From the NCBI RefSeq assembly GCF_025515205.1, contig NZ_JAOPFX010000002.1:372001-436000 (forward strand): 64,000 nt of DNA. Direction: 5' to 3'. The DNA is from Microbacterium fluvii. Its GTDB lineage: Bacteria > Actinomycetota > Actinomycetes > Actinomycetales > Microbacteriaceae. Both the position numbers and the translations under genes were made by a program. The notes beneath the pieces were generated by a model. It ran no database searches. It was not told the origin of the DNA and saw nothing but the letters and a program-made list of their open reading frames with translations. Position 1 is the first letter of the stretch, and each line of letters opens with the position of its first letter. Below, in pieces: positions 30,138 through 37,820 of this stretch.

Positions 30138-31145
30138 ATGTCGAAGCGGTTGGCGGAGGTCGCGCGCAAGGTCGGGGTGAGCGAGGCGACGGTCAGTCGC
30201 GTGCTCAACGACAAGCCCGGCGTCTCGGAAGCGACCCGCCAGGCCGTGCTCACGGCCCTCGACGTGCTCGGCTACGAGCGACCCACCAAGCTCCGCGGCG
30301 AGCGGGCGCGCCTGGTGGGTCTCGTGCTGCCCGAGCTCACGAACCCGATCTTTCCGGCGCTCGCCGAGATCATCGGCGGAGGCCTCATGCAGAGCGGCTA
30401 CACGCCGCTCATGTGCACGCAGAACGCGGGCGGCATCACCGAGTCCGACTACGTCGACCTGCTGCTGCAGCAGCAGGTGTCGGGCGTCGTGTTCCTGGGC
30501 GGCAACTACAGCCAGGCCGACGCCCCTCACGAGCACTACGAGCGTCTCCGCCGCGTGAACCTGCCCACCGTGCTCATCAACGCACGCACCGACGGCATGC
30601 CGTTCGCGACCGTCTCGACCGACGACGCGGCGGCGGCCGAGCAGGCGGTCACCCACCTGCACCAGCTCGGTCACCGCCGCATCGGGCTGCTGCTCGGGCC
30701 GGCCGACCACGTGCCGTCGGAGCGCAAGCTCGCCGCCGCGCGCCGCGCCCTCGAGGGCCTCGGCGCGCGCCTCGACGAGCGCCTCGTCGTGCGCGGGCTC
30801 TATTCGCTCGAGTCGGGGCAGGCCGGCGCGACGCGCCTGATGGATGCCGGCGCCACCGCGCTCGTCTGCGCGAGCGACCCGCTCGCCCTCGGCGCCGTAC
30901 GGGCCGCGCGCCGTGCGGGCCGCCGCGTGCCGCACGAGATCAGCGTCGTGGGCTTCGACGACTCCGCGCTGATGAGCTGCACCGAGCCGCCGCTGACCAC
31001 GGTGCGCCAGCCGATCGACGCGATGGGCCGCACCGCCATCGACCTGCTGCTCGCCCAGATCAACGGCGGCGCCCGCACCGGCGAAGAGCTGCTGTTCGAG
31101 CCCGAGCTCGTGCTGCGCGCCTCGACGGCTCCCCTCTCGGCCTGA
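30138..31145 (+). CDS. LacI-family regulator of the alpha-glucoside locus (probable)
   Basis: 335 residues. HTH and hinge at the N-terminus (RLAEVARKVGVSEATVSRVLND, then LGYERPTKLRG), PBP-like sensor domain with LVLPELTNPIFPALAEIIG and the C-terminal VVGFDDSALMSCTEPPLTTV. The gene appears leaderless (TACACT box 6 nt from the ATG) and autoregulated through the GCAAG array. It precedes a GH13 enzyme and a sugar importer; the shared AGTTCTTGC motif on the GH13 promoter makes it the local repressor. Maltose, sucrose or isomaltose-like inducer is inferred from the GH13 partner. Confidence 0.9.
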   Translation: MSKRLAEVARKVGVSEATVSRVLNDKPGVSEATRQAVLTALDVLGYERPTKLRGERARLVGLVLPELTNPIFPALAEIIGGGLMQSGYTPLMCTQNAGGITESDYVDLLLQQQVSGVVFLGGNYSQADAPHEHYERLRRVNLPTVLINARTDGMPFATVSTDDAAAAEQAVTHLHQLGHRRIGLLLGPADHVPSERKLAAARRALEGLGARLDERLVVRGLYSLESGQAGATRLMDAGATALVCASDPLALGAVRAARRAGRRVPHEISVVGFDDSALMSCTEPPLTTVRQPIDAMGRTAIDLLLAQINGGARTGEELLFEPELVLRASTAPLSA

Positions 31146-31174
31146 CCCCCGGCATCCGTCCCCGCTCGCCTCGA

Positions 31175-31260
31175 CGCACAAGTCGCTGAGGTCTGGGCCG
31201 ACACGCCGCCACCCGTGCCGTGGCCCCGGCGTGTCGGGTCGTATGTCAGCGAGCTGTGCG
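31175..31260. repeat. 86-bp nested imperfect palindrome (family D)
   Basis: Three paired blocks: CGCACA/TGTGCG (31175-31180, 31255-31260), TCGCTGA/TCAGCGA (31183-31189, 31246-31252) and CCGACACGCCG/CGGCGTGTCGG (31198-31208, 31227-31237). It follows the LacI gene stop by 30 bp and lies before the GH13 promoter; it may terminate the regulator transcript. No gene in 31146-31391. Confidence 0.7.
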
Positions 31261-31323
31261 CGGCCGCTGCGGCGGTGAGATCGCAAGCGGATGCTGTGGG
31301 CGCAAAATTGCAGAGAAGTGTTT

Positions 31324-31357
31324 AGTTCTTGCATTGATTGGTGATGAAGGCTACATT
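31324..31357 (+). promoter_or_regulatory. Promoter and operator of the GH13 alpha-glucosidase
   Basis: TTGCAT (31329-31334), 17-bp spacer, TACATT (31352-31357). The motif AGTTCTTGC (31324-31332), also present in the regulator's own promoter, overlaps the -35. GCAA-AA-TTGC (31302-31311) lies further upstream. The position of the promoter rules out the upstream ATG at 31338 as a start. Confidence 0.6.
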
Positions 31358-31391
31358 CGGCGATGCAGCACCGTTCGAGCCGAGGAGCCAC

Positions 31392-33047
31392 GTGGACACC
31401 GACGTCCTGAGCGACACCGCCGCCGTCGCCACCGACGACCGCGACTGGTGGCGCACCGCCGCGATCTACCAGCTCTACGTGCGCAGCTTCGCCGATGGCA
31501 ACGGCGACGGCACGGGTGATCTGGCGGGCGTGCGCTCGCGGCTGCCGTACCTGAAGGCCCTCGGCATCGACGCGATCTGGTTCAACCCGTGGTACCCCAG
31601 CCCGCTCGCCGACGGCGGTTACGACGTGCAGGACTACCGCGCCATCGACCCCCGCTTCGGCACCCTCGCCGAGGCCGAACAGCTCATCGCCGAGGCGCTG
31701 GCCCTGGGCATCCGCACGATCGTCGACATCGTGCCCAACCATGTGAGCGACCGGCACCCGTGGTTCCAGCGGGCGCTCGCCGCGGGCCCCGGCAGCCCCG
31801 AGCGGGCGCGCTTCTGGTTCCACCCCGGGCTCGGTCCCGACGGCGACGGCATGCCCACCGACTGGGTCTCGAGCTTTCAGGGCAGCACGTGGACCCGCAC
31901 GACCGAGGCCGACGGCACGCCGGGGGAGTGGTACCTGCATCTGTTCACCCCCGAGCAGCCCGACCTCAACTGGAACCATCCCGACGTGCGCCGCGAGCAC
32001 GAAGACATCCTGCGGTTCTGGTTCGACCGGGGCGTTGCGGGAGTGCGCATCGACTCGGCCGCGCTGCCGGTGAAAGACCCGGCGCTGCCGCCCGTGCCGG
32101 CCGAGGTCGCCCCGGGCGAGCACCCGCACCTCGACCGCGACGAGCTGCACGACATCTACCGCGGCTGGCGGGCCGTGGCCGACGGCTACGCCGGCAGCCG
32201 CATCCTCGTCGGCGAAGTGTGGCTCGACGACGCCGAGCGCTTCGCGCGGTATCTGCGCCCCGACGAGATGCACACGGCGTTCAACTTCGACTTCATGACC
32301 CGGCCATGGAGCGCGAACGAGCTGCGTGCCTCGGTCGAGCGCACCCTCGCCGAGCACGCGCCGATCGGGGCCCCCGCGACCTGGGTGCTCTCCAACCACG
32401 ACGTCACGCGTCCGGTCACCCGCTACGGGCGGGCCGACTCGGGGTTCGCGTTCGAGCGCAAGCGCTTCGGCACCCCCACCGATCTCGCCCGCGGCACCCG
32501 CCGCGCCCGCGCGGCCGCGATGCTCACCGCCGCCCTCCCCGGCTGCCTCTACATCTACCAGGGCGACGAGCTGGGGCTGCCGGAGGTCGAGCTGCCACGA
32601 GAGGTGATCGAAGACCCGATGCACTTCCGCTCCGGCGGCGTCGACCCGGGGCGCGACGGATGCCGCGTACCGCTGCCGTGGGCAGGCAACTCCGCACCCT
32701 ACGGCTTCGGCACCGACGCCGACCACGACACCTGGCTGCCGCAGCCCGGCGACTGGGCCGAGCTCACGGTCGAGGCCGAAGAGCACGACCCCGCCTCGAC
32801 GCTCGCCCTCTATCGCGCGATGCTGCGGCTGCGCCGCGACCGCCCCGACTTCGGTGCCGCCGAGCTCGACTGGCTCGAGCTCGGCTCGGACGTCGTGGCG
32901 TTCCGCCGAGGGGAGCGCACCGCATCCGTCACGAACTTCGGCCCTGCGCCGATCGACCTCCCCGCACACCGCGGGGTGGTGCTCGTCAGCACTCCCCTTG
33001 AGGACGGGATGCTGCCGCCCGACGCCACCGCGTGGCTCGAGCTCTGA
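31392..33047 (+). CDS. GH13 alpha-glucosidase / oligo-1,6-glucosidase type
   Basis: 551 residues from the GTG at 31392, 4 nt after GAGGAG. Cytoplasmic (alpha/beta)8 barrel of the alpha-amylase family: region I DIVPNH (112-117), region II GVRIDSA with nucleophile Asp221, region III GEVW with acid/base Glu275, region IV SNHD with Asp337. The opening AIYQLYVRSFADGNGDG.GDL and the YDVQDY motif are those of the oligo-1,6-glucosidase subgroup. Hydrolyses alpha-glucosidic bonds of small imported sugars (isomaltose, sucrose, maltose class). Begins an operon-like run with the sugar-binding lipoprotein 38 bp downstream. Confidence 0.93.
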   Translation: MDTDVLSDTAAVATDDRDWWRTAAIYQLYVRSFADGNGDGTGDLAGVRSRLPYLKALGIDAIWFNPWYPSPLADGGYDVQDYRAIDPRFGTLAEAEQLIAEALALGIRTIVDIVPNHVSDRHPWFQRALAAGPGSPERARFWFHPGLGPDGDGMPTDWVSSFQGSTWTRTTEADGTPGEWYLHLFTPEQPDLNWNHPDVRREHEDILRFWFDRGVAGVRIDSAALPVKDPALPPVPAEVAPGEHPHLDRDELHDIYRGWRAVADGYAGSRILVGEVWLDDAERFARYLRPDEMHTAFNFDFMTRPWSANELRASVERTLAEHAPIGAPATWVLSNHDVTRPVTRYGRADSGFAFERKRFGTPTDLARGTRRARAAAMLTAALPGCLYIYQGDELGLPEVELPREVIEDPMHFRSGGVDPGRDGCRVPLPWAGNSAPYGFGTDADHDTWLPQPGDWAELTVEAEEHDPASTLALYRAMLRLRRDRPDFGAAELDWLELGSDVVAFRRGERTASVTNFGPAPIDLPAHRGVVLVSTPLEDGMLPPDATAWLEL

Positions 33048-33085
33048 AAGACCCTCACCCGCACACAGCACGAAAGGGAAAGACA

Positions 33086-34456
33086 ATGAAGTCACCAGCA
33101 CGGGGCCTGCTGACCGGGGTCGCGGTCGCCGCGACCGTCGGCGCGCTCGCCGGATGCTCGGCCGCAGACGCCGACCAGGCGACCGACGGAAAGGTCGAGC
33201 TGCGCGTCGCGACGTTCCCCCCGGGGGCGGACGCCGCCGCCTACGAGGCCTTCGCCGCGCAGGAGAAGCAGTTCGAGGCCGACAACCCCGACATCGACAT
33301 CATCGGCGTCGAATACGAGTGGGAGGGGCCGACCTTCGCGGTGCAGCTCGCGGGCGGGAGCCTCCCCGACGTCTTCACGGTGCCGTTCACCGACTCCAAG
33401 ACGCTGCTCGAGAACGGGCAGCTCATGGATGTGACCGACGAGATGGAGGAGCTCGGCTACACCGACAGCTTCAACCCGATCATCCTCGACGGCGTCACCG
33501 ACGACGAGGGGCGCATCTTCGGCTTCCCGCGGCAGGCCTACGCGATGGGCCTGCACTACAACCGCGACCTGTTCGAGCAGGCGGGGCTCGACCCCGACAG
33601 TCCGCCCACCACGTGGGACGAGGTACGCGAGTACGCCCAGCAGATCTCCGAGGAGACCGGCAAGGCGGGCTACGCCCAGATGGCGATCAACAACACCGGC
33701 GGCTGGCAGCTGACGGCGCAGACGGTCGCACGAGGCGGGCGCACCCAGACCGACGGTCAGGACGGCACCGCCACTTCCACCATCGACAACGACGGCACCA
33801 AGGCGACGCTGCAGTTCCTGCACGACCTGCGCTGGGTCGACGACTCGTTCGGCTCGAAGGTCGACCTCGACTGGGGCACGATCAACCAGGAGTTCGCCGC
33901 GGGCAACATCGGCATGTACACGTCGGGCTCCGACGTCTACACGGCGCTCGTGCGCGACTTCGGACTCGACCCCGAGGTGTACGGCCTCACCGTCGTGCCG
34001 ACCGAGGGCGCCGACCCCGGCACGCTCGGCGGCGGCGACATCGCCGTGGTGAGCCCCACCGTCGACGATGCGACGAAGGCGGCCGCGGTCACCTGGATCG
34101 ACTGGTACTACATGCAGAAGCTCCTCGACGAGGATGCCGCAGTGCTCGACGCCAAGACGCTCAGCGAGTCGGGCCAGGCCGTCGGCACCCCGGTGCTGCC
34201 GGTGCTCAGCCGTGAGCTGTACGAGGAGTCGCTGGGCTGGATCGAGCCCTACATCAACGTGCCGCGCGACCAGATGACGCCGTTCACCGACGCCATCTGG
34301 GACCAGACGCCCGTGGGCGAGCCCAAGAAGAGCACGCAGGAGGTGTACGCGCTGCTCGACGGCGTCGTGCAGACCGTGCTCACCGACGAGAACGCCGACA
34401 TCGACGCGCTGCTGGCTCAGGCCCAGACCGACGCGCAGGCGCTGCTCGACCAGTAG
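33086..34456 (+). CDS. ABC sugar importer, substrate-binding lipoprotein
   Basis: 456 residues. Lipobox LAGC, lipidated Cys24, then a family 1 solute-binding protein (ELRVATFPPGADAAAYEAF; AGGSLPDVFTVPFTDS; IFGFPRQAYAMGLHYNRDL; FAAGNIGMYTSG). Good RBS (AAAGGGAAAG). Cargo is probably an alpha-glucoside because of the GH13 gene and LacI regulator. It is separated from its permease genes by a 189-bp block of tandem and inverted repeats (34464-34621), unusual inside an importer operon. Confidence 0.92.
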   Translation: MKSPARGLLTGVAVAATVGALAGCSAADADQATDGKVELRVATFPPGADAAAYEAFAAQEKQFEADNPDIDIIGVEYEWEGPTFAVQLAGGSLPDVFTVPFTDSKTLLENGQLMDVTDEMEELGYTDSFNPIILDGVTDDEGRIFGFPRQAYAMGLHYNRDLFEQAGLDPDSPPTTWDEVREYAQQISEETGKAGYAQMAINNTGGWQLTAQTVARGGRTQTDGQDGTATSTIDNDGTKATLQFLHDLRWVDDSFGSKVDLDWGTINQEFAAGNIGMYTSGSDVYTALVRDFGLDPEVYGLTVVPTEGADPGTLGGGDIAVVSPTVDDATKAAAVTWIDWYYMQKLLDEDAAVLDAKTLSESGQAVGTPVLPVLSRELYEESLGWIEPYINVPRDQMTPFTDAIWDQTPVGEPKKSTQEVYALLDGVVQTVLTDENADIDALLAQAQTDAQALLDQ

Positions 34457-34463
34457 GCCGAGA

Positions 34464-34621
34464 CGTTTCGTCTCGCTTCGCTCGCTCAACGACCGGTCCC
34501 TCCGTTCGGTCGTGGTGCTCCTCGCTCAACGACCGGTCCCTCCGTTCGGTCGTGGTGCTCCTCGCTCACGACCGGTCCCCCTCCGGGCGTTGAGCGAGGA
34601 GCACAGCGACGAGACGAAACG
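34464..34621. repeat. Composite tandem/inverted repeat (family C) inside the importer operon
   Basis: Two perfect tandem copies of a 40-bp unit (34481-34520, 34521-34560: CTCGCTCAACGACCGGTCCC then TCCGTTCGGTCGTGGTGCTC) and a truncated third, enclosed by outer inverted arms CGTTTCGTCTCG (34464-34475) / CGAGACGAAACG (34610-34621). An inner pair CGCTCAACG (34483-34491) / CGTTGAGCG (34588-34596) also exists. Each unit carries its own GACCG/CGGTC hairpin. The arms resemble a repeat I associate with Microbacteriaceae intergenic regions, from memory only. Confidence 0.85.
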
Positions 34622-34645
34622 CAGCAGCCCAGAGAAGAAGTGATC

Positions 34646-35608
34646 ATGACCATGACGATCCCGCGGCAGAAGGCTGCAGCATCCGCCGATCCCCCCGACG
34701 TGCCTCCGCGCCGCCGGCGCACGCCTGCGACGTGGTACCGCGGCGGAGGCCTCGCGAACCTGCTGTTCGTGCTGCCGATGGTGTTCGTGTTCTTCTTCTT
34801 CTCGTGGTCGCCGATCGTGCAGTCGGTGATCATGAGCCTGCAGAAGACCAATCTGCTCGTGAGCGAGTGGGTCGGGTTCGACAACTACGTCACGGTGCTC
34901 ACAGACCCCGCCCTCGGTCGCGCCGTGGTCAACACGCTGTACTTCGCCGTGCTCGCGCTGCTCTTCGGGTTTCCGCTCCCGCTGCTGATGGCCGTGCTCA
35001 TGAGCGAGGTGCGCCGCTGCAAGGGGCTGTATTCCGCGCTGGCCTACCTGCCGGTGGTGATCCCGCCGGTGGTCGCGGTGCTGCTGTGGAAGTTCTTCTA
35101 CGACTCGTCGCCGAACGGCGTGTTCAACACGGTGCTCGGGTGGGTCGGCATCCCCCCGCAGCCGTTCCTGTCGTCGGCGACGCAGGCGATGCCCTCGCTC
35201 GTGCTCGAGGCGACGTGGGCGGCTGCCGGCGGGTCGATCATCATCTACCTCGCCGCCCTGCTGTCGGTGCCGCCGGAGCTCTACGACGCGGCCGAGGTCG
35301 ACGGCGCCTCGATCTGGCGCAAGGTCTGGCACGTCACGATTCCGCAGCTGCGCGGCATCCTCTTCATCATGCTGATCCTGCAGGTGATCGCGACGGCGCA
35401 GGTGTTCCTCGAGCCGTTCCTGTTCACCGGCGGAGGGCCGGCGGGAGCGACCAAGACGATCCTCCTCTATATCTACGACAAGGCGTTCCGCAACAGCCTC
35501 GGCGGCGACTACGGCGAGGCGACGGCGGTCTCGGTGCTGCTGGCGATCGTGCTCGCGGTGCTGTCGTGGCTCTACTTCAGGCTCACCGATCGATGGAGCA
35601 CGTCATGA
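34646..35608 (+). CDS. ABC sugar importer permease (MalF-like)
   Basis: 320 residues, six membrane spans starting at NLLFVLPMVFVFFFFSW, EAA loop ELYDAAEVDGASIWRKVWHV. N-terminal 35 residues are a basic, Pro-rich cytoplasmic tail. ATG at 34646 chosen; GTG 34640 in the same frame is an alternative. Stop overlaps the next start (ATGA). Works with the following permease and the lipoprotein at 33086; no ATPase gene is nearby. Confidence 0.93.
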   Translation: MTMTIPRQKAAASADPPDVPPRRRRTPATWYRGGGLANLLFVLPMVFVFFFFSWSPIVQSVIMSLQKTNLLVSEWVGFDNYVTVLTDPALGRAVVNTLYFAVLALLFGFPLPLLMAVLMSEVRRCKGLYSALAYLPVVIPPVVAVLLWKFFYDSSPNGVFNTVLGWVGIPPQPFLSSATQAMPSLVLEATWAAAGGSIIIYLAALLSVPPELYDAAEVDGASIWRKVWHVTIPQLRGILFIMLILQVIATAQVFLEPFLFTGGGPAGATKTILLYIYDKAFRNSLGGDYGEATAVSVLLAIVLAVLSWLYFRLTDRWSTS

Positions 35609-36600
35609 GCGCACCGCTGTCGACCTCGCCCGTGCGGGAGGGGATGCGGGGCTCCCTCTCCCGCCGCAACGTGTTCGGCCGCGCCAAGCGGCGGTCGCTG
35701 AGTCCGTCGAAGGGCGACGACCTCGCGGGCCGCACGATCGTCTCGGACTCGGAGCGTCGCCGCCCCGGCACGCGCCTGAGCATGTCGCTGACCCACGGCT
35801 TCCTCTTCGTCTCGCTCGTGGTCGCGGGTCTCGGGCCGATCCTGTGGCTGGCGAAGGCCGCGATCACCCCGACGCAAGACACCCTGACCCAGCCGTTCGC
35901 GCTGTGGCCGAACGGCGTGGACTGGGCGAACCTGTCGACGGCGTGGAACGACATCCACATCGACCAGTACTTCCTCAACACGATCGTGATCGCCGCAGGC
36001 GCCTGGCTGTCGCAGCTGTTCGTCGCGACGACGGCGGGCTACGCGCTGTCGGTGCTGCGCCCGAAGTACGCGCCCGTGCTCAACGCGCTCGTGCTGGCGA
36101 CGCTGTTCATCCCCGGGATCGTGCTGCTCGTGCCGCTGTATCTCACGATCGTGCGGCCGCCGTTCGGGGCACCCTCGATGCTCAACACCTACCTCGCGGT
36201 GTGGCTGCCGATGGCGGCGAACGCGTTCAACATCCTGTTGGTCAAGCGCTTCTTCGACAACCTGCCCCGGGAGGTGTTCGAGGCGGCCCAGACCGACGGC
36301 GCGGGGCCGTTCCGCCTGTTCTGGTCGGTCGTGCTGCCGATGTCGAAGCCGATCCTCGGCGTCGTGTCGGTGTTCGCGATCATCGCGGCGTGGAAGGACT
36401 ATCTCTGGCCCAAGCTCGTGCTGCCAGACCCCGCCGTGCAGCCGCTGTCGGTGCGGCTGCCCGACGTGCAGAGCCAGACCGAGCTCGATGTGTTCCTGGC
36501 GGCCCTCGCGATCGCGACCCTCATCCCGATCGCGATGTTCCTGCTCTTCCAGTCGGTGTTCCTGCGCTCCGCGGGTCTGGGCGGCGCGGTCAAGGGCTGA
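35605..36600 (+). CDS. ABC sugar importer permease (MalG-like)
   Basis: 331 residues. After an unusually long, basic cytoplasmic N-terminus (~65 residues), six membrane spans begin at HGFLFVSLVVAGLGPILWLA; EAA loop EVFEAAQTDGAGPFRLFWSV; C-terminal LRSAGLGGAVKG typical of MalG partners. Coupled to the preceding permease by an ATGA overlap and followed by the first 63-bp palindrome. Confidence 0.93.
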   Translation: MSAPLSTSPVREGMRGSLSRRNVFGRAKRRSLSPSKGDDLAGRTIVSDSERRRPGTRLSMSLTHGFLFVSLVVAGLGPILWLAKAAITPTQDTLTQPFALWPNGVDWANLSTAWNDIHIDQYFLNTIVIAAGAWLSQLFVATTAGYALSVLRPKYAPVLNALVLATLFIPGIVLLVPLYLTIVRPPFGAPSMLNTYLAVWLPMAANAFNILLVKRFFDNLPREVFEAAQTDGAGPFRLFWSVVLPMSKPILGVVSVFAIIAAWKDYLWPKLVLPDPAVQPLSVRLPDVQSQTELDVFLAALAIATLIPIAMFLLFQSVFLRSAGLGGAVKG

Positions 36601-36616
36601 CCCTCCTCCTCCCACC

Positions 36617-36679
36617 CGTTTACGGTCATGACGCGCCGTGCGCGGGCTGCGCCCTCGCGGCGCGTCGTGACCGTAACCG
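36617..36679. repeat. 63-bp palindrome (family B), copy 1, downstream of the nuclease-like gene
   Basis: Arms TACGGTCATGACGCGCCG (36621-36638) and its near-perfect complement (36658-36675; one G-T pair). Aligns to copy 2 (37738-37800) without gaps with 8 differences in 63 bases and in the same orientation. It lies 10 bp before the stop of the DUF559 gene and 17 bp after the permease stop. Confidence 0.85.
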
Positions 36680-36688
36680 TCTATGGGC

Positions 36689-37636
36689 CTAGGTCGGGAC
36701 GCCGCGAGAACGCAGCGCGCGGCGCACGCGAGCGGCGATCGCGCGGTTGTCGCGGTCGCCCTTGCGCACGCGGATGACGAGCCAACCCGCCTCCGCGGCC
36801 CGCTCGAGATCGCGGGCGTCTTTCGCGTATTGGTCGGAGTCGGTGCGGTGCTGCTCGCCGTCGTACTCCACCAGCACTTTCGCTTCTGCATACACGAGGT
36901 CGCCGAGCTTGATGCGCCGTCCGTCGCCGTCTCGAACCACGATATTCACCGCCGGTTCAGGCAGGCCGGCGCGCAGCAGCGCCAGGCGCAGCCGCGTCTC
37001 GCGCACGGAGTCGGTGCGCTCCCGCACCAACTCGAGCGCGGCGCGGAGTTTCTTGGCGCCGCGGCGTCCCCCGTATCGGCGCACGCCCTCGCGCAGCTGC
37101 GTCAACGTCGCATCCGGCTCCTGTCGCCGCACGAGGTGGTCTCCGAGCTCGACGAGCTCATCGAGGGGGAGCATCGACGCGAGCGCGCACCACGTGTCGA
37201 GCGGATGCGTGAGCCACATGTCGTCGACCACCACCCGTCGCTCGTCACGCGGGAGCGGGTGGACTTTGACTCCTCTGTGACGTCGGCGTGCAGCATCCGA
37301 TGTCGTCGTGATGTGGATGGTTCCGGATGCGAGGCGCTTCATCGACAGGGGGAAGCCGTGGACAGCGGCTGCAGTGAGGTGACTGAGCGCCGCTCCGGTC
37401 GGAAGGCGCAGATGCTCGGCGCGGGCTCGGGCGAGCAGCTCACGGCGGGCCTTCTGCCACGGCTGCTCGTCGGGGTCGACGGGCGCTGGTTCGGTGCGGG
37501 GCTCGTGATGGCCTCGCACAGGCGTCGAGAGGTCGGACCTGCGCAGGCGCGACTTCGAGACTCCGTGCGCGGCAGCCTCGCCGGTCGTGAACGCGCGGCC
37601 CTGGAGCGTGGGAGGGAGCGGCTTCGGTTTCGGCAT
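36689..37636 (-). CDS. DUF559 PD-(D/E)XK nuclease-like protein with N-terminal winged-helix region
   Basis: 315 residues from the ATG at 37636. The N-terminal ~110 residues (GRAFTTGEAAAHGVSKSRL) look like the winged-helix domain of AbiEi-type antitoxin-like proteins; the C-terminal ~110 are DUF559, related to very-short-patch-repair endonucleases, with the core GDLVYAEAKVLVEYDGEQHR and the AGWLVIRVRKGD strand. The Glu/Asp and Glu-Tyr-Asp-Gly-Glu cluster could coordinate metal, so nuclease activity is plausible but unproven for the family. It is bracketed by two near-identical 63-bp palindromes in direct orientation. No partner toxin, methylase or repair gene is adjacent. The gene has no obvious RBS. 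Confidence 0.8.
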   Translation of the reverse strand: MPKPKPLPPTLQGRAFTTGEAAAHGVSKSRLRRSDLSTPVRGHHEPRTEPAPVDPDEQPWQKARRELLARARAEHLRLPTGAALSHLTAAAVHGFPLSMKRLASGTIHITTTSDAARRRHRGVKVHPLPRDERRVVVDDMWLTHPLDTWCALASMLPLDELVELGDHLVRRQEPDATLTQLREGVRRYGGRRGAKKLRAALELVRERTDSVRETRLRLALLRAGLPEPAVNIVVRDGDGRRIKLGDLVYAEAKVLVEYDGEQHRTDSDQYAKDARDLERAAEAGWLVIRVRKGDRDNRAIAARVRRALRSRGVPT

Positions 37637-37737
37637 GCGTACACGGTGCGCCGGCGCGCAGCCCGCCGGTCCCGGCCCGTACCGATTCGTGCACAGTTCA
37701 GCCCGACCCACCCCCTGGGGAGGAGTCCCACCCCTCA

Positions 37738-37800
37738 CGGTTACGGTCACGACGCGCCGCGCACGGGGCACGCCCTCGCGGCGCGTCGTGACCGTAAACG
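37738..37800. repeat. 63-bp palindrome (family B), copy 2, upstream of the nuclease-like gene
   Basis: Perfect 21-base arms TTACGGTCACGACGCGCCGCG (37741-37761) with complement at 37777-37797 and a 15-nt loop. Same orientation as copy 1. It lies about 100 bp upstream of the nuclease-like start and 20 bp from the stop of the diacylglycerol-kinase-like gene. Confidence 0.9.
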
Positions 37801-37804
37801 GATT

Positions 37805-37820
37805 GGGGGGGGGTGGGGGG
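37805..37820. repeat. G-tract
   Basis: Nine G, one T, six G, between family B copy 2 and the stop codon of the diacylglycerol-kinase-like gene. On the other strand it is a C-run just after the gene end, so slippage would not affect coding. Confidence 0.9.

Noticed and set aside
31338..31391. Earlier ATG start for the GH13 enzyme
   Set aside because: It lies upstream of the likely transcription start and overlaps the -10; the GTG at 31392 has a strong RBS.
30036..33101. Upstream extension of the 716-residue protein to about 1738 residues
   Set aside because: The extra part lies antisense to the LacI and GH13 genes and has shadow-like composition; a GTG with RBS at 30035 gives a sensible N-terminus.
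34481..34600. Possible CRISPR array because of repeated 40-bp units
   Set aside because: Units are directly adjacent with no spacers, and there are no cas genes; it is a tandem repeat.
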